DNA from: Azospirillum isscasi
Lineage (GTDB): Bacteria > Pseudomonadota > Alphaproteobacteria > Azospirillales > Azospirillaceae
Reading direction: 5' to 3'
Assembly (NCBI RefSeq): GCF_030849505.1
Contig: NZ_JAUJFI010000056.1
Location: forward strand, 1 to 32,464
DNA length: 32,464 bases
Position numbers and translations under genes: made by a program. The notes under the pieces were generated by a model. That model worked only from the letters and a program-made list of their open reading frames with translations, was not told the DNA's origin and searched no databases. Shown piece by piece: positions 15,193 to 23,067 of the stretch; positions within the stretch are counted from its first letter, which is position 1; every line of letters begins with the position of its first letter.

Positions 15193-15954
15193 ATGACCTA
15201 TTGCCTCGGCATCAAGACCCGCGACGGCCTGATCGGCCTGTCGGACGGGCGCATCACCAGCGGCTCGCAGCTTTCCTCCGCGCGCAAGGTGACCATGGTG
15301 GGCGGCGGCGGCGACCGCTTCTTCATCCTGAATTCCGGCCTGCGCAGCGTGCGCGACAAGACGCTGGCCTACCTGCGCCGCGACATGTCCCGGCGCCGGG
15401 GCGAGAGCTACCCGACCATGCTGGACGCGCTGTCGGCCTTCACGGCCTGCCTGCGCCAAGTGGCGGCGGAGGACAAGGAGGCGCTGGAGGCGTCCAAGCT
15501 GGCCTTCAACCTGCACGCCATCATCGGCGGCCAACTCGCCGAGGACCGGGAGCCCTATATGTTCCTGGTCTATCCGGAGGGCAACTGGATCGAGGTGGAC
15601 GAGCGCACGCCCTACCTGTCCATCGGCGCCACCGCCTACGGCAAGCCGATCCTGGACCGCGCGCTGTCCTACAACACCGACATGCAGACGGCGCTGAAGA
15701 TTGCCTACCTGTCCTTCGACAGCACGCGCTTCTCGTCGAACGACGTCGGCTTCCCCATCGACATGGTGACCTTCAACGCGCAGGAGCGCCTGTGGCGCCA
15801 GTCGAACTTCGACTACGACGATCTGGTCGAGCAGCGCCTGTGGTGGAACCGGAACATCACCGAACTGGCCCGCCGCATGCCGGACGGCCCGTGGGTGGAC
15901 ACGCTGCTTTCGGCGGGTGCGCGGGCGGCAGTGGCGGAGGACGAGGTGGTCTGA
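15193..15954 (+). CDS. Anbu-type proteasome-like peptidase (COG3484)
   Basis: The 253-aa product matches Anbu, the 'ancestral beta subunit' related to HslV and 20S proteasome beta subunits. It begins MTYCLGIKTRDGLIGLSDGRI; removal of Met would expose Thr as N-terminal nucleophile, with D18 and K32 (ARKVTMV) completing the Ntn-hydrolase centre. That requirement, not the weak ribosome site, fixes the start at 15193. The length fits the family (~240-250). Further typical blocks are PYLSIGATAYGKPILDR and the C-terminal RRMPDGPWVDTLL. Anbu usually sits with transglutaminase-like, alpha-E and ATP-grasp genes; none is here. Natural substrates are unknown. Confidence 0.85.
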   Translation: MTYCLGIKTRDGLIGLSDGRITSGSQLSSARKVTMVGGGGDRFFILNSGLRSVRDKTLAYLRRDMSRRRGESYPTMLDALSAFTACLRQVAAEDKEALEASKLAFNLHAIIGGQLAEDREPYMFLVYPEGNWIEVDERTPYLSIGATAYGKPILDRALSYNTDMQTALKIAYLSFDSTRFSSNDVGFPIDMVTFNAQERLWRQSNFDYDDLVEQRLWWNRNITELARRMPDGPWVDTLLSAGARAAVAEDEVV

Positions 15955-15963
15955 GGCGCGAGC

Positions 15964-16011
15964 CTTGCCCCCTCCCTAAACCCTCCCCCGCTTCGCAGGG
16001 GAGGGGGCAAG
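15964..16011. repeat. REP-like extragenic palindrome, copy 1
   Basis: CTTGCCCCCTC (15964-15974) pairs with GAGGGGGCAAG (16001-16011), and an inner CCCTCCCC/GGGGAGGG pair surrounds CGCTTCGCA. The CCCTCCC-N-GGGAGGG form is that of dispersed extragenic elements in GC-rich alphaproteobacteria. It may terminate both converging genes. A related copy is at 22339-22420. Confidence 0.7.
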
Positions 16012-16024
16012 CGCCTTGCCTCCG

Positions 16025-16819
16025 CTACTTCCCGGCGAACAGCCAGGCGCCGAAGGGCGCGGTCGGGCCGACCAGCCCGTCGCGGCCCACCTGGATCTCG
16101 AACACCACGCCCGCGTCGTCCACCCGGCCGCCGGTCGGCAGGGTGCGCGGCGCGTCCTGCGGGCGCGGCAGGGCGGGGTAGGGCACGCCGGTCCCCTGGC
16201 CGCTCCCGTCCAACTCCTTCAGCGGCCCGTCGAAGCGGATGTCGGCGAAGCGGTCGGACGGGTAGGGGTAGGCATTGAAGAACCAGCTTCCCCGCCGGCA
16301 GCCGTTGATCAGCCAGTAGACGCCGTTGGACGGCAGGCGCATGCCGCTCGGCGCCGGCTCGAAGGCGCCGCTCTCGTAAAGGCGCAAAACGAACAGGGCG
16401 AACTGGCGCGGCGAAAGCTGGGCCTTGGCCACGGGGCCGCGGGCGACCGCCGCCGGGTCGTCCAGGTCGATGCGGGCGAGGTCGGTGGCCTCCAGCACGC
16501 GCGCCTCGACCAGCGCGCCGCCGGTGCCGCGGTCGCCGACGATGTCGTAGGTCCGCACATGCTTCTGATAGTCGGCGTTGAAGACCAGCCGGTAGCGGTC
16601 GGTCTCCCCCTTCGTGCAGGCGGCGCGCAGGTCGTCGCCGTTCAGGTAGCTGACCCAGGTGAGCTTGCGTGCCACCGGATTGCCGGTCGGCCCGACGGAG
16701 GCGCAGCCGGCGAGAAACCCCGCAGCCGCCAGCGCCGCCAGCCCGATGGCTCTCCCTCTTCGTCCTCCCCGGACGGCAGCGCGCGGAATCGTCGGGCGTC
16801 GCTTGGGCGGGCGTGTCAT
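16025..16819 (-). CDS. Lipoprotein of unknown function
   Basis: The 264-aa product has a basic n-region (residues 1-23), a hydrophobic stretch and a lipobox LAGC with C39 as the lipidated residue, so it should be anchored to a membrane. The mature part is mixed alpha/beta with no recognised domain. Features include LTWVSYLNGDDLRAAC near 53, a YESGAFEPAPSG segment, a short WLINGCRRGSWFFNAYPYP block rich in aromatics, and a C-terminus on GAWLFAGK. The proline-rich segment before the end may be a linker. It is convergent with the Anbu gene and divergent from the D,D-carboxypeptidase, so it may act at the envelope, but I assign no function. Confidence 0.75.
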   Translation of the reverse strand: MTRPPKRRPTIPRAAVRGGRRGRAIGLAALAAAGFLAGCASVGPTGNPVARKLTWVSYLNGDDLRAACTKGETDRYRLVFNADYQKHVRTYDIVGDRGTGGALVEARVLEATDLARIDLDDPAAVARGPVAKAQLSPRQFALFVLRLYESGAFEPAPSGMRLPSNGVYWLINGCRRGSWFFNAYPYPSDRFADIRFDGPLKELDGSGQGTGVPYPALPRPQDAPRTLPTGGRVDDAGVVFEIQVGRDGLVGPTAPFGAWLFAGK

Positions 16820-17002
16820 GAGGTGCCTCGCGTCCGGTGAGAAGGGGCCGCTTCGGATGGTCCTGCGCTTCCGGGAAGATGGATTGGCGGTCGCGCTCCT
16901 TCAACGCGGTTCGCCCCCGGCGGGTCCCCGCCCTATCCAATTTCGTCACAGCGTCTCCGAAGAAATCGAGACGGGAAATTAACGAATTGTCGCTAGACAC
17001 TG

Positions 17003-17016
17003 AATTCCATGGAATT
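17003..17016. promoter_or_regulatory. 14-bp palindrome upstream of the D,D-carboxypeptidase
   Basis: AATTCCATGGAATT is a perfect palindrome 45 bp before the ATG at 17062, in a locally AT-rich spacer. It could be an operator. The binding factor is unknown. Confidence 0.4.
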
Positions 17017-17061
17017 TACCATTGCGCCAAACAGCAAGTATTAGCCTTTGGCGGGGGCATC

Positions 17062-18441
17062 ATGAACGTAACGGGCCGGACCGTTCGAAGCCTGCTTTTG
17101 CCGTTCGCTTGGCGCGGACGCGAAACGGAGGGGGAACAGGCCACAGAACGTTTGGCGGATCGACGTTCGACTCTGGGGCGTGCCTTCGGCATTACCCCTT
17201 TCGTTCGATGGATGTGCGGCGTGGGGGCCGTGGTGGCGGTGACGGTCCTGGCGCCGCTGCCGGCGCTGGCCGCCAAATACGCGGCGATCGTCGTGGACGC
17301 GCGCACGGGTGAGGTGCTGCACGAGGAAAACGCCGACACCATCACCTACCCGGCGTCGCTGACCAAGATGATGACGCTTTATCTGACCTTCGACGCGCTG
17401 GACGAGGGGCGGCTGCGGCTGGATCAGGCGCTGCCGGTGTCCGCCTGGGCGGAGGCGCAGTCCCCGACCAAGCTCGGGCTGCGCGCCGGCAAGACGCTGC
17501 GGGTGGAGCAGGCGATCCTCGGGCTGGTCACCAAGTCGGCCAACGACGCCGCCGTCGTGCTGGCGGAGGCGCTGGGCGGCAGCGAGGCCCGATTCGCCGA
17601 GATGATGACCCGCAAGGCCCGCGAGATGGGCATGCGCAACACCGTGTTCCGCAACGCCAACGGCCTGCCGAACATGGAGCAGGTGACCACCGCTCGCGAC
17701 TTCTCCATCCTGTCGCGGGCGATGCTGTCCGACCACGCCCGCTACTACCCCTATTTCAGCCGCCGCAACTTCGTCTATGGCGGGCGCAGCCTGCACAACC
17801 ACAACCGGCTGATGTCCCGCTACGAGGGTATGGACGGCATCAAGACCGGCTACACGGTGGCCAGCGGCTTCAACCTCGCGGCCTCGGCGGTGCGCGACGG
17901 GCGGCGGCTGGTCGCCGTGGTGCTGGGCGGCAAGTCGGCGGCCTCGCGCGACGCCCGCATGGAGGCGATCCTCGACAAGGCGTTCGACAAGCCCGGCCGC
18001 GGCCAGGACGCCCCGGTCGTCGCCCGCGCCGGGGACGAGGACGCGCCGCGCTCCGCCGCCAAGGGCAAGCCGCCGGCCAAGCCGGAAACCATCGCGCAGC
18101 TCGCCTCCACCGTCTCCACCCCCGCCGCGGTCCGCCCGCCGGCCCGCGCCCGCGACGAGGACGCGGAGGCTCCGAAGGGGGACGCATCGAAATGGGGCGT
18201 GCAGGTCGGTGCCTTCTCCACGCGGGAGGCCAGCAACCGGGCGCTCACCCAGGCGACCAAGCAGGCGCCCTTCCTGCTGCGCGCCGCCAAGCCGGCGGTG
18301 ACTCCGGTGAAGGCCAACGGCTCCACCGTCTACCGCGCCCGCATGGTCGGGCTGGACGAGGGGACCGCCCGCAAGGTCTGCTCGGAGCTGACCCGGCACG
18401 GCCACCGCTGCGTTCCGGTCTCGCCGAACGAGAAGCTGTAG
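17062..18441 (+). CDS. D-alanyl-D-alanine carboxypeptidase with C-terminal SPOR domain
   Basis: This 459-aa penicillin-binding-protein-type enzyme (peptidase S11) removes the terminal D-Ala from peptidoglycan pentapeptides in the periplasm. Catalytic motifs are S99-x-x-K102 in PASLTKMM, S159-A-N161 and K261-T-G. An N-terminal segment (MCGVGAVVAVTVLAPLPALAA) acts as a signal or anchor after an unusually long ~50-residue basic leader. A Pro/Ala-rich linker (~310-375) joins a SPOR domain (WGVQVGAFSTREASNRAL... GHRCVPV), which binds denuded glycan strands at division sites. ATG 17062 is the first Met after the palindrome, with a weak GGGGG ribosome site; a start nearer the signal segment is possible. 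This S11-SPOR architecture is common in alphaproteobacteria. Confidence 0.93.
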   Translation: MNVTGRTVRSLLLPFAWRGRETEGEQATERLADRRSTLGRAFGITPFVRWMCGVGAVVAVTVLAPLPALAAKYAAIVVDARTGEVLHEENADTITYPASLTKMMTLYLTFDALDEGRLRLDQALPVSAWAEAQSPTKLGLRAGKTLRVEQAILGLVTKSANDAAVVLAEALGGSEARFAEMMTRKAREMGMRNTVFRNANGLPNMEQVTTARDFSILSRAMLSDHARYYPYFSRRNFVYGGRSLHNHNRLMSRYEGMDGIKTGYTVASGFNLAASAVRDGRRLVAVVLGGKSAASRDARMEAILDKAFDKPGRGQDAPVVARAGDEDAPRSAAKGKPPAKPETIAQLASTVSTPAAVRPPARARDEDAEAPKGDASKWGVQVGAFSTREASNRALTQATKQAPFLLRAAKPAVTPVKANGSTVYRARMVGLDEGTARKVCSELTRHGHRCVPVSPNEKL

Positions 18442-18464
18442 GCCGATACCATCCCCGCCACATG

Positions 18465-18495
18465 AAAAAGGCGCAGCCCGCGGGCTGCGCCTTTT
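18465..18495. terminator. Bidirectional intrinsic terminator
   Basis: GCGCAGCCCG-CGGGCTGCGC (18471-18490) is a perfect palindrome flanked by A5G and CT4. It separates the convergent D,D-carboxypeptidase and tupA genes and reads as a terminator on both strands. Confidence 0.9.
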
Positions 18496-18516
18496 CCGTT
18501 GCCCGGTCGAGGCCGG

Positions 18517-19353
18517 TCAGGCGCCCGGCTCGCTGGCGTTCGGGAAGAACAGCGAATTGCCATTGATGGTGTAGTCGGCGATGGCCTTCTGGCCCTCCCC
18601 CGACACCAGCCAGTCGACGAAGGCCTGCCCGTCGGCGGCCTTGACGTGGGCGAACTTGGCCGGGTTCACCAGCATCACGCCATACTGGTTGAACAGCCGC
18701 TTGTCGCCTTCCACCAGCACGTCGAGGTCGCCGCGGTTCTTGAAGCTGAGCCAGGTTGCGCGGTCGGTCATGGCGTAGCCGTTCACGGCGGCGGCGGTGT
18801 TCAGCGTGGCGCCCATGCCCTGGCCAATGGCGCGGTACCAGCCGTCGCCCGTCGTGGGATCGACGCCGGCGGTCTTCCACAGCGCCTGCTCCGACTTGTG
18901 GGTGCCGCTGTCGTCGCCGCGCGACACGAAGGGGGCCTTGGTCGCGGCGATGGCCTTCAGGGCAGCGGACACGTCCTTGCTGCCGCCGACCTTGGCCGGG
19001 TCGGCCTTCGGCCCGACGATCACGAAGTCGTTGTACATGACCGGCTTGCGCTCGGTGCTGAAGCCCTCGGCGACGAACTTGTCCTCCGACGGCTTGTGGT
19101 GGACGAACAGCACGTCGGCGTCGCCGCGCTTGGCGATGTCGATGGCTTGGCCGGTGCCCTTGGCGACCACGCGGACCTCGATCCCGGTCTTCTCCGTGAA
19201 CTTCGGCAGGATCGACTTGAACAGGCCCGAATCCTCGGTCGAGGTGGTGGAGGCCACGGTGATGAAGCGGTCGGCGGCGGTGGACGGCTGAACGGAACCG
19301 AGCAGCAGAGCCGCGGCGGCGGCGCATCCCAGCACGAAAGAACGGCGCAGCAT
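18517..19353 (-). CDS. tupA: Tungstate-type ABC transporter substrate-binding protein TupA
   Basis: The 278-aa periplasmic protein has a signal peptide (MLRRSFVLGCAAAAALLLGS... TAA) and then the TupA hallmark ITVASTTSTEDSGLF at the mature N-terminus. Downstream come GTGQAIDIAKRGDADVLFVH, KPVMYNDFVIVGP and FVSRGDDSGTHKSE. The TTSTEDSGL and SRGDDSGTH motifs contact the oxyanion in this family and mark it as tungstate- (or molybdate-) binding rather than phosphate-binding. The start at 19353 has GAGAGGG upstream; the in-frame ATG at 19371 has none. It follows tupB after 134 nt and ends at a strong terminator. Its neighbours are Mo/W-cofactor and formate dehydrogenase genes, consistent with metal supply to that enzyme. 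Confidence 0.9.
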   Translation of the reverse strand: MLRRSFVLGCAAAAALLLGSVQPSTAADRFITVASTTSTEDSGLFKSILPKFTEKTGIEVRVVAKGTGQAIDIAKRGDADVLFVHHKPSEDKFVAEGFSTERKPVMYNDFVIVGPKADPAKVGGSKDVSAALKAIAATKAPFVSRGDDSGTHKSEQALWKTAGVDPTTGDGWYRAIGQGMGATLNTAAAVNGYAMTDRATWLSFKNRGDLDVLVEGDKRLFNQYGVMLVNPAKFAHVKAADGQAFVDWLVSGEGQKAIADYTINGNSLFFPNASEPGA

Positions 19354-19424
19354 CGGACTATCCCTCTCCATGTTCTCGCCCGCCTTGGTTGCGGGCTGTG
19401 CCGGCGACTATGGGAAACTTCGAA

Positions 19425-19449
19425 CGGCTTTGCAAATTTTCCAAAGCCG
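19425..19449 (-). promoter_or_regulatory. Hairpin between tupB and tupA
   Basis: CGGCTTTG (19425-19432) and CAAAGCCG (19442-19449) form an 8-bp stem with an AT-rich 9-nt loop in the 134-nt gap. It may stabilise the upstream message or let the binding protein be expressed separately from the permease. Confidence 0.35.
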
Positions 19450-19487
19450 CGGGCCGGCATGGTGGGACGGAGGGACGGGAAGGCGGC

Positions 19488-20183
19488 TCAGGCCCGCCGC
19501 GTCTCCCGCACCATCGCGGCGGCGAGGTTCACCGACAGCGACAGGGCCATCAGGATGACGCCGAGGCCGAGCGCCAGCGGCAGGTCGCCCTTGCTGGTCT
19601 CCAGCGCGATGGAGGTGGTCATGACGCGGGTCACCCGGTCGATGTTGCCGCCGACGATCATCACCGCCCCGACCTCCGCCGAGGCCCGCCCGAATCCGGC
19701 CAGCACGATGGTCAGCAGGCTCCAGCGCGCTTCCGACAGCAGGGTGACGAGTGTGGTCAGCGGCCCCGCGCCCATCACCCGCAGCAGGTCGGCGTACTCC
19801 TCCAGCAGATCCTCGACGATCTGACGGGTCAGGGCGGCGACGATGGGGACGATCAGCACGGTCTGCGCGACGATCATGGCGGTCGGGGTGAACAGCAGCC
19901 CCAGCACCCCCAGCGGGCCGGAGCGCGACAGGATCAGGTAGACGATCAGCCCCACCACCACCGGTGGCAGCCCCATCGCCGTGTTCAGGAACAGGGTGAC
20001 GGCGCGCCGCCCCGGAAAGCGGAAGGCCGCCACGGCGGCGCCCAGCGGCAGGCCGATCAGAGCCGACAGCAGAACGGCGGTCAGGCTGACCCGCAGCGAC
20101 AGGCCGACGATCCCCACCAGACCGGGGTCGAGGTCGGCGATCAGGTGGAAGGCGGTGACGAAGGCCAGGCCGAACTCATGCAT
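19488..20183 (-). CDS. tupB: Tungstate-type ABC transporter permease TupB
   Basis: This 231-aa inner-membrane protein is a binding-protein-dependent permease with about five hydrophobic segments. The cytoplasmic coupling loop is seen as EEYADLLRVMGAGPLTTLVTLLSEAR, followed by FGRASAEVGAVMIVGGNIDRVTRVMTTSIALETSKGD, a block diagnostic of TupB/ModB-like oxyanion permeases. Start 20183 is chosen as the first Met before the amphipathic N-terminal helix (MHEFGLAFVTAFHLI); the frame is open beyond 20300 without family character. The ribosome site is weak. It is the first gene of the tupB-tupA unit, divergent from fdhD. The ATPase subunit (TupC), normally part of such operons, is not present. Confidence 0.9.
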   Translation of the reverse strand: MHEFGLAFVTAFHLIADLDPGLVGIVGLSLRVSLTAVLLSALIGLPLGAAVAAFRFPGRRAVTLFLNTAMGLPPVVVGLIVYLILSRSGPLGVLGLLFTPTAMIVAQTVLIVPIVAALTRQIVEDLLEEYADLLRVMGAGPLTTLVTLLSEARWSLLTIVLAGFGRASAEVGAVMIVGGNIDRVTRVMTTSIALETSKGDLPLALGLGVILMALSLSVNLAAAMVRETRRA

Positions 20184-20197
20184 GGAGGCACTCACAT

Positions 20198-20224
20198 AAC
20201 AAAACCGGCACAGAACAAAACCGG
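20198..20224. repeat. Direct repeat in the tupB-fdhD divergent spacer
   Basis: AACAAAACCGG occurs at 20198-20208 and again at 20214-20224, a period of 16 nt, 15 nt upstream of tupB. The arrangement could be a regulator site controlling metal uptake. No known consensus is matched. Confidence 0.6.
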
Positions 20225-20301
20225 GCCGCATCGCGTCCGTCCTGCGGGAACCGATCATCCGCCGCTTGCCCCGGCGCGCGATCTTCCCCACTCTTCCGCT
20301 C

Positions 20302-21183
20302 ATGGACCTCTCGGAATTCACCATAAGGCCGGACCCGGCGAATCCCAAGCTGACGGAGCGCGTTTCCGGGCTGGATCAGGACGGGCGTCCGGTCGAGGCG
20401 TCGGTCACCGTGGAACGGCCGCTGACGCTGTACCTGAACGGGCAGGAGATCGTCACCATGATGACGATCGCCGACTACCCGGACTATCTGGCGGTCGGCT
20501 ATCTGCTCAACCAGAACATGCTGAAGCGCGACGACCGGATCACCGGCATCGACTACGACGAGGAGATCGACACCGTCGTCGTCCGGACGGAGCGCGCCAC
20601 GAACTACGAGCAGAAGCTCAAGAAGAAGACGCTGACCTCCGGTTGCGCCCAGGGCACCGCCTTCGGCGACGTGATGGAGACCTTCGAGTCGGTGCGGCTG
20701 AACCCCGACGCGCGGCTGAAGACCTCCTGGATCTACGCCCTGTCGAAGAAGATCAACCTGACGCCCAGCCTGTATCTGGAGGCCGGCGCCATCCACGGCT
20801 GCGTGCTGTGCCAGGAGGACCGTCCCCTCATTTATATGGAGGACGTCGGGCGCCACAACGCGGTGGACAAGGTGGCGGGCTACATGCACCTGCACGGCGT
20901 CCCGGCGCAGGACAAGATTTTCTACACCACCGGGCGCCTGACCTCGGAGATGGTCATCAAGACGGTGCAGATGGGCATCCCGATCCTGCTCTCCCGCTCC
21001 GGCTTCACGGCCTGGGGGGTGGAGCTGGGGCGGCAGGCCAACCTGACCATGGTCGGGCGGGCCAAGGGCAAGCGCTTCCTTGCCCTGGCCGGCACCGACC
21101 GGCTGGAGTTCGACGCCGACCCGGCCTCGGTCGGCGACGAGGGCGGACGGCATCAACGCAAGGGGAGCCGGGATGAGGATTGA
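20302..21183 (+). CDS. fdhD: FdhD, sulfurtransferase for formate dehydrogenase cofactor
   Basis: The 293-aa protein belongs to the FdhD family. These proteins pass sulfur from a cysteine desulfurase to the bis-MGD cofactor of formate dehydrogenase, which is needed for activity. Family blocks include [21 protein letters not shown], the [19 protein letters not shown] segment, [15 protein letters not shown] and [17 protein letters not shown]. In E. coli FdhD the reactive loop has CxxC (C121/C124); here that site reads C115-A-Q-G118, with only one Cys. A separate CxxC pair (C167/C170, HGCVLC) lies where most FdhD proteins read TGGxHxA. ATG 20302 begins the conserved sequence. The gene overlaps mobA by 11 nt. 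Confidence 0.92.
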   Translation: MDLSEFTIRPDPANPKLTERVSGLDQDGRPVEASVTVERPLTLYLNGQEIVTMMTIADYPDYLAVGYLLNQNMLKRDDRITGIDYDEEIDTVVVRTERATNYEQKLKKKTLTSGCAQGTAFGDVMETFESVRLNPDARLKTSWIYALSKKINLTPSLYLEAGAIHGCVLCQEDRPLIYMEDVGRHNAVDKVAGYMHLHGVPAQDKIFYTTGRLTSEMVIKTVQMGIPILLSRSGFTAWGVELGRQANLTMVGRAKGKRFLALAGTDRLEFDADPASVGDEGGRHQRKGSRDED

Positions 21184-21799
21184 GGGCATTGCCGGCGTGC
21201 TGCTGGCCGGCGGCCTGTCGCGGCGCATGGGCGGCGGGGACAAGAGCCTGCGCACGCTCGGCGGGCGCAGCATCCTGGAGCGCATCGTCGCCACCGCCCG
21301 CCCGCAGGTCGGGCCGCTGGTGCTGAACGCCAACGGCGACCCGGCGCGCTTCGCCGCCTTCGGCCTGCCGGTGGCGGCGGACGTGGTGGAGGGCTATGCC
21401 GGGCCGCTGGCCGGGGTGCTGACCGGGATGGAATGGGCGCGGGCCAACGCGCCGGACTGCCGCTGGGTGGCCAGCTTCGCGACCGACGCGCCCTTCATCC
21501 CCGGCGATCTGGTCGCCCGTCTGGCGGCGGCGGTGGAGCGCGAGGGCGCCGACCTCGCCTGCGCCCGCTCGGACGGGCAGGAGCATCCGGTCTTCGGGCT
21601 GTGGCGGGTGGATCTCGCCGACGACCTCCGCCGCGCCATGGTCGAGGAGGACATGCGCAAGGTGGACGCTTGGACGGCCCGCCACCGGTTGGCCATTGCC
21701 GACTTCGCCACCGATCCGGTAGACCCCTTCTTCAACACCAACCGGCCCGACGATCTGGCGGAGGCCGAGCGGTTGATCGCGGCGGGGCTGGTTCGATGA
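21173..21799 (+). CDS. mobA: Molybdenum cofactor guanylyltransferase MobA
   Basis: The 208-aa cytoplasmic enzyme joins GMP to molybdopterin to form the (bis-)MGD cofactor used by formate dehydrogenase and other DMSO-reductase-family enzymes. The N-terminus has the nucleotidyltransferase motif [17 protein letters not shown] (GTP binding), followed by a TDAPFIP segment whose Asp binds the metal ion, and the C-terminal [14 protein letters not shown] block typical of MobA. The start at 21173 lies inside the last codons of fdhD (AGGGGAG upstream). The DUF3305 gene starts at ATGA over its stop codon. Tight overlap on both sides indicates a single fdhD-mobA-DUF3305 transcript. Confidence 0.93.
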   Translation: MRIEGIAGVLLAGGLSRRMGGGDKSLRTLGGRSILERIVATARPQVGPLVLNANGDPARFAAFGLPVAADVVEGYAGPLAGVLTGMEWARANAPDCRWVASFATDAPFIPGDLVARLAAAVEREGADLACARSDGQEHPVFGLWRVDLADDLRRAMVEEDMRKVDAWTARHRLAIADFATDPVDPFFNTNRPDDLAEAERLIAAGLVR

Positions 21800-22308
21800 G
21801 CGATGCGCTGAACAAGACCGAGACCCTTAAGAACTCGGAAACGATGGCCCTGGGCATCGTGCTGGAGCGCCGCAAGGGCGCGAGCCCCTGGGCGGAGTGG
21901 GTGTGGCGCCCGGTGTCGGTGATCCCCGGCGCCCCGCCGGTGGACGGCCCCCGGCGCCTGCTGCGCGAGGGGGAAGGCTGGGCGCAGTTCCACGCCGCGA
22001 CCCTGCCGCTGGAACTGTTCCGAAGCGACACCGAAGGCTACAAGCTGAACCTGTCGCAGGAGCCGCCGCGCCTGTGGGTCGTGCTGCGCCCGGACGAGAC
22101 GGGCGAGCCGGGGGGCGTCGTGCCCTTCGTCGTCACCGCCTCGGCCCACGAATGCGAAGCCTATCAGGTGAGCGGCGTGGAGACGGTGGAAACCGTCCCG
22201 ATGCCGCCGGAGGTCACGGCGCTGGTCCGCGACTTCACCGAGCAGCACCATGTGGATGTCCCCTTCGTGAAGCGCGAGCGCAAGCGGCATTTCCCGAAGC
22301 AGGGGTGA
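21796..22308 (+). CDS. DUF3305 domain protein
   Basis: The 170-aa protein has the DUF3305 pattern: [28 protein letters not shown] near residue 20, [30 protein letters not shown], and [26 protein letters not shown]. The C-terminal tail is basic ([12 protein letters not shown]). DUF3305 genes co-occur with DUF3306 and formate dehydrogenase genes in proteobacteria, but I know of no established function. The ATGA overlap with mobA signals translational coupling. No signal peptide or membrane segment is visible, so it should be cytoplasmic, where it could serve cofactor insertion or maturation of the catalytic subunit (inference). Confidence 0.8.
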   Translation: MSDALNKTETLKNSETMALGIVLERRKGASPWAEWVWRPVSVIPGAPPVDGPRRLLREGEGWAQFHAATLPLELFRSDTEGYKLNLSQEPPRLWVVLRPDETGEPGGVVPFVVTASAHECEAYQVSGVETVETVPMPPEVTALVRDFTEQHHVDVPFVKRERKRHFPKQG

Positions 22309-22338
22309 TGGATTTTTGATGGAGTGGTCGTGTTGGGC

Positions 22339-22420
22339 CCCCACCCAACCCTCCCCCACCTTCGGCGGGGGAGGGCTTTCTCCTCTCCCCGTGAAGTGGG
22401 GGAGGCCGGGAGGGGGCAGC
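22339..22420. repeat. REP-like extragenic palindromes, copy 2
   Basis: CCCTCCCCC (22349-22357) pairs with GGGGGAGGG (22367-22375) around ACCTTCGGC. A second, imperfect CCTCTCCCC/GGGGGAGG pair follows at about 22382-22405. Type and orientation match the element at 15964-16011. It sits between two genes of one operon, so readthrough must occur if they are co-transcribed. Confidence 0.7.
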
Positions 22421-22445
22421 GCCACGACTCCCGAGACACACAGCC

Positions 22446-23018
22446 ATGACCGACGAACCCTTCCTCTCCCGCTGGTCCCGCCTGAAGCGGCAGACCGCCA
22501 CCCCTGTCCCGGAACCGGTGGAACCGCCGCCCGAGGAGCCTCCCGCGCAGCTCCCGGCGGAAGCGGCTGCCGAACCCGCCCCCGACGCCGCTTCCGAACC
22601 GGAAGACCCGCTCAAGGACCTCCCCCCCATCGAGGAGCTGACGCGGGAGTCGGACTTCACCCCCTTCCTGCGGGCGGAGGTTCCGGACGACCTGCACCGG
22701 CAGGCGTTGCGCAAGCTGTGGACCTCCGACCCGGTCTTCGCCAACGACGACGGGCTGAAGGACTACGCCGACGACTACGCCAGCCTGTTCACCGGCTCCT
22801 CGCCCGTGAAGACTCTCTACCGCGTCGGCAAGGGCTTCCTCGACGCCGCGGACGAGGCGGCGGAGACGGCGGACAAGGCCGCTGTCCAACCACCGGTGGC
22901 AGCGGACGCCGCCGATGAAGACGGGAAAGAAAAGGCGGTCACATCCGAAGGTTCCGAGCCGCAACGGATCGCCTCTGCTTCGCAGGAACCGGACAGCGAT
23001 ATGACAAAAAGAGCATAG
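22446..23018 (+). CDS. DUF3306 domain protein
   Basis: The 190-aa protein starts with the DUF3306 hallmark FLSRWSRLKRQ, followed by a long Pro/Glu/Ala linker (~22-60) and the conserved core LPPIEELTRESDFTPFLRAEVPDDLHRQALRKLWTSDPVFANDDGLKDYADDY. The C-terminal ~60 residues are acidic, low-complexity and probably disordered. There is no signal peptide. It follows DUF3305 after 137 nt that holds a REP-like element; the DUF3305/DUF3306 pair is a recurrent companion of formate dehydrogenase operons. The role is unknown. The shape (short ordered core with long charged tails) suggests an adaptor rather than an enzyme, which is inference. Confidence 0.8.
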   Translation: MTDEPFLSRWSRLKRQTATPVPEPVEPPPEEPPAQLPAEAAAEPAPDAASEPEDPLKDLPPIEELTRESDFTPFLRAEVPDDLHRQALRKLWTSDPVFANDDGLKDYADDYASLFTGSSPVKTLYRVGKGFLDAADEAAETADKAAVQPPVAADAADEDGKEKAVTSEGSEPQRIASASQEPDSDMTKRA

Positions 23019-23067
23019 CGCCAGTCCAGCCAAAGAACCGGCGCACACAATCCGATGCCGACCTTTG

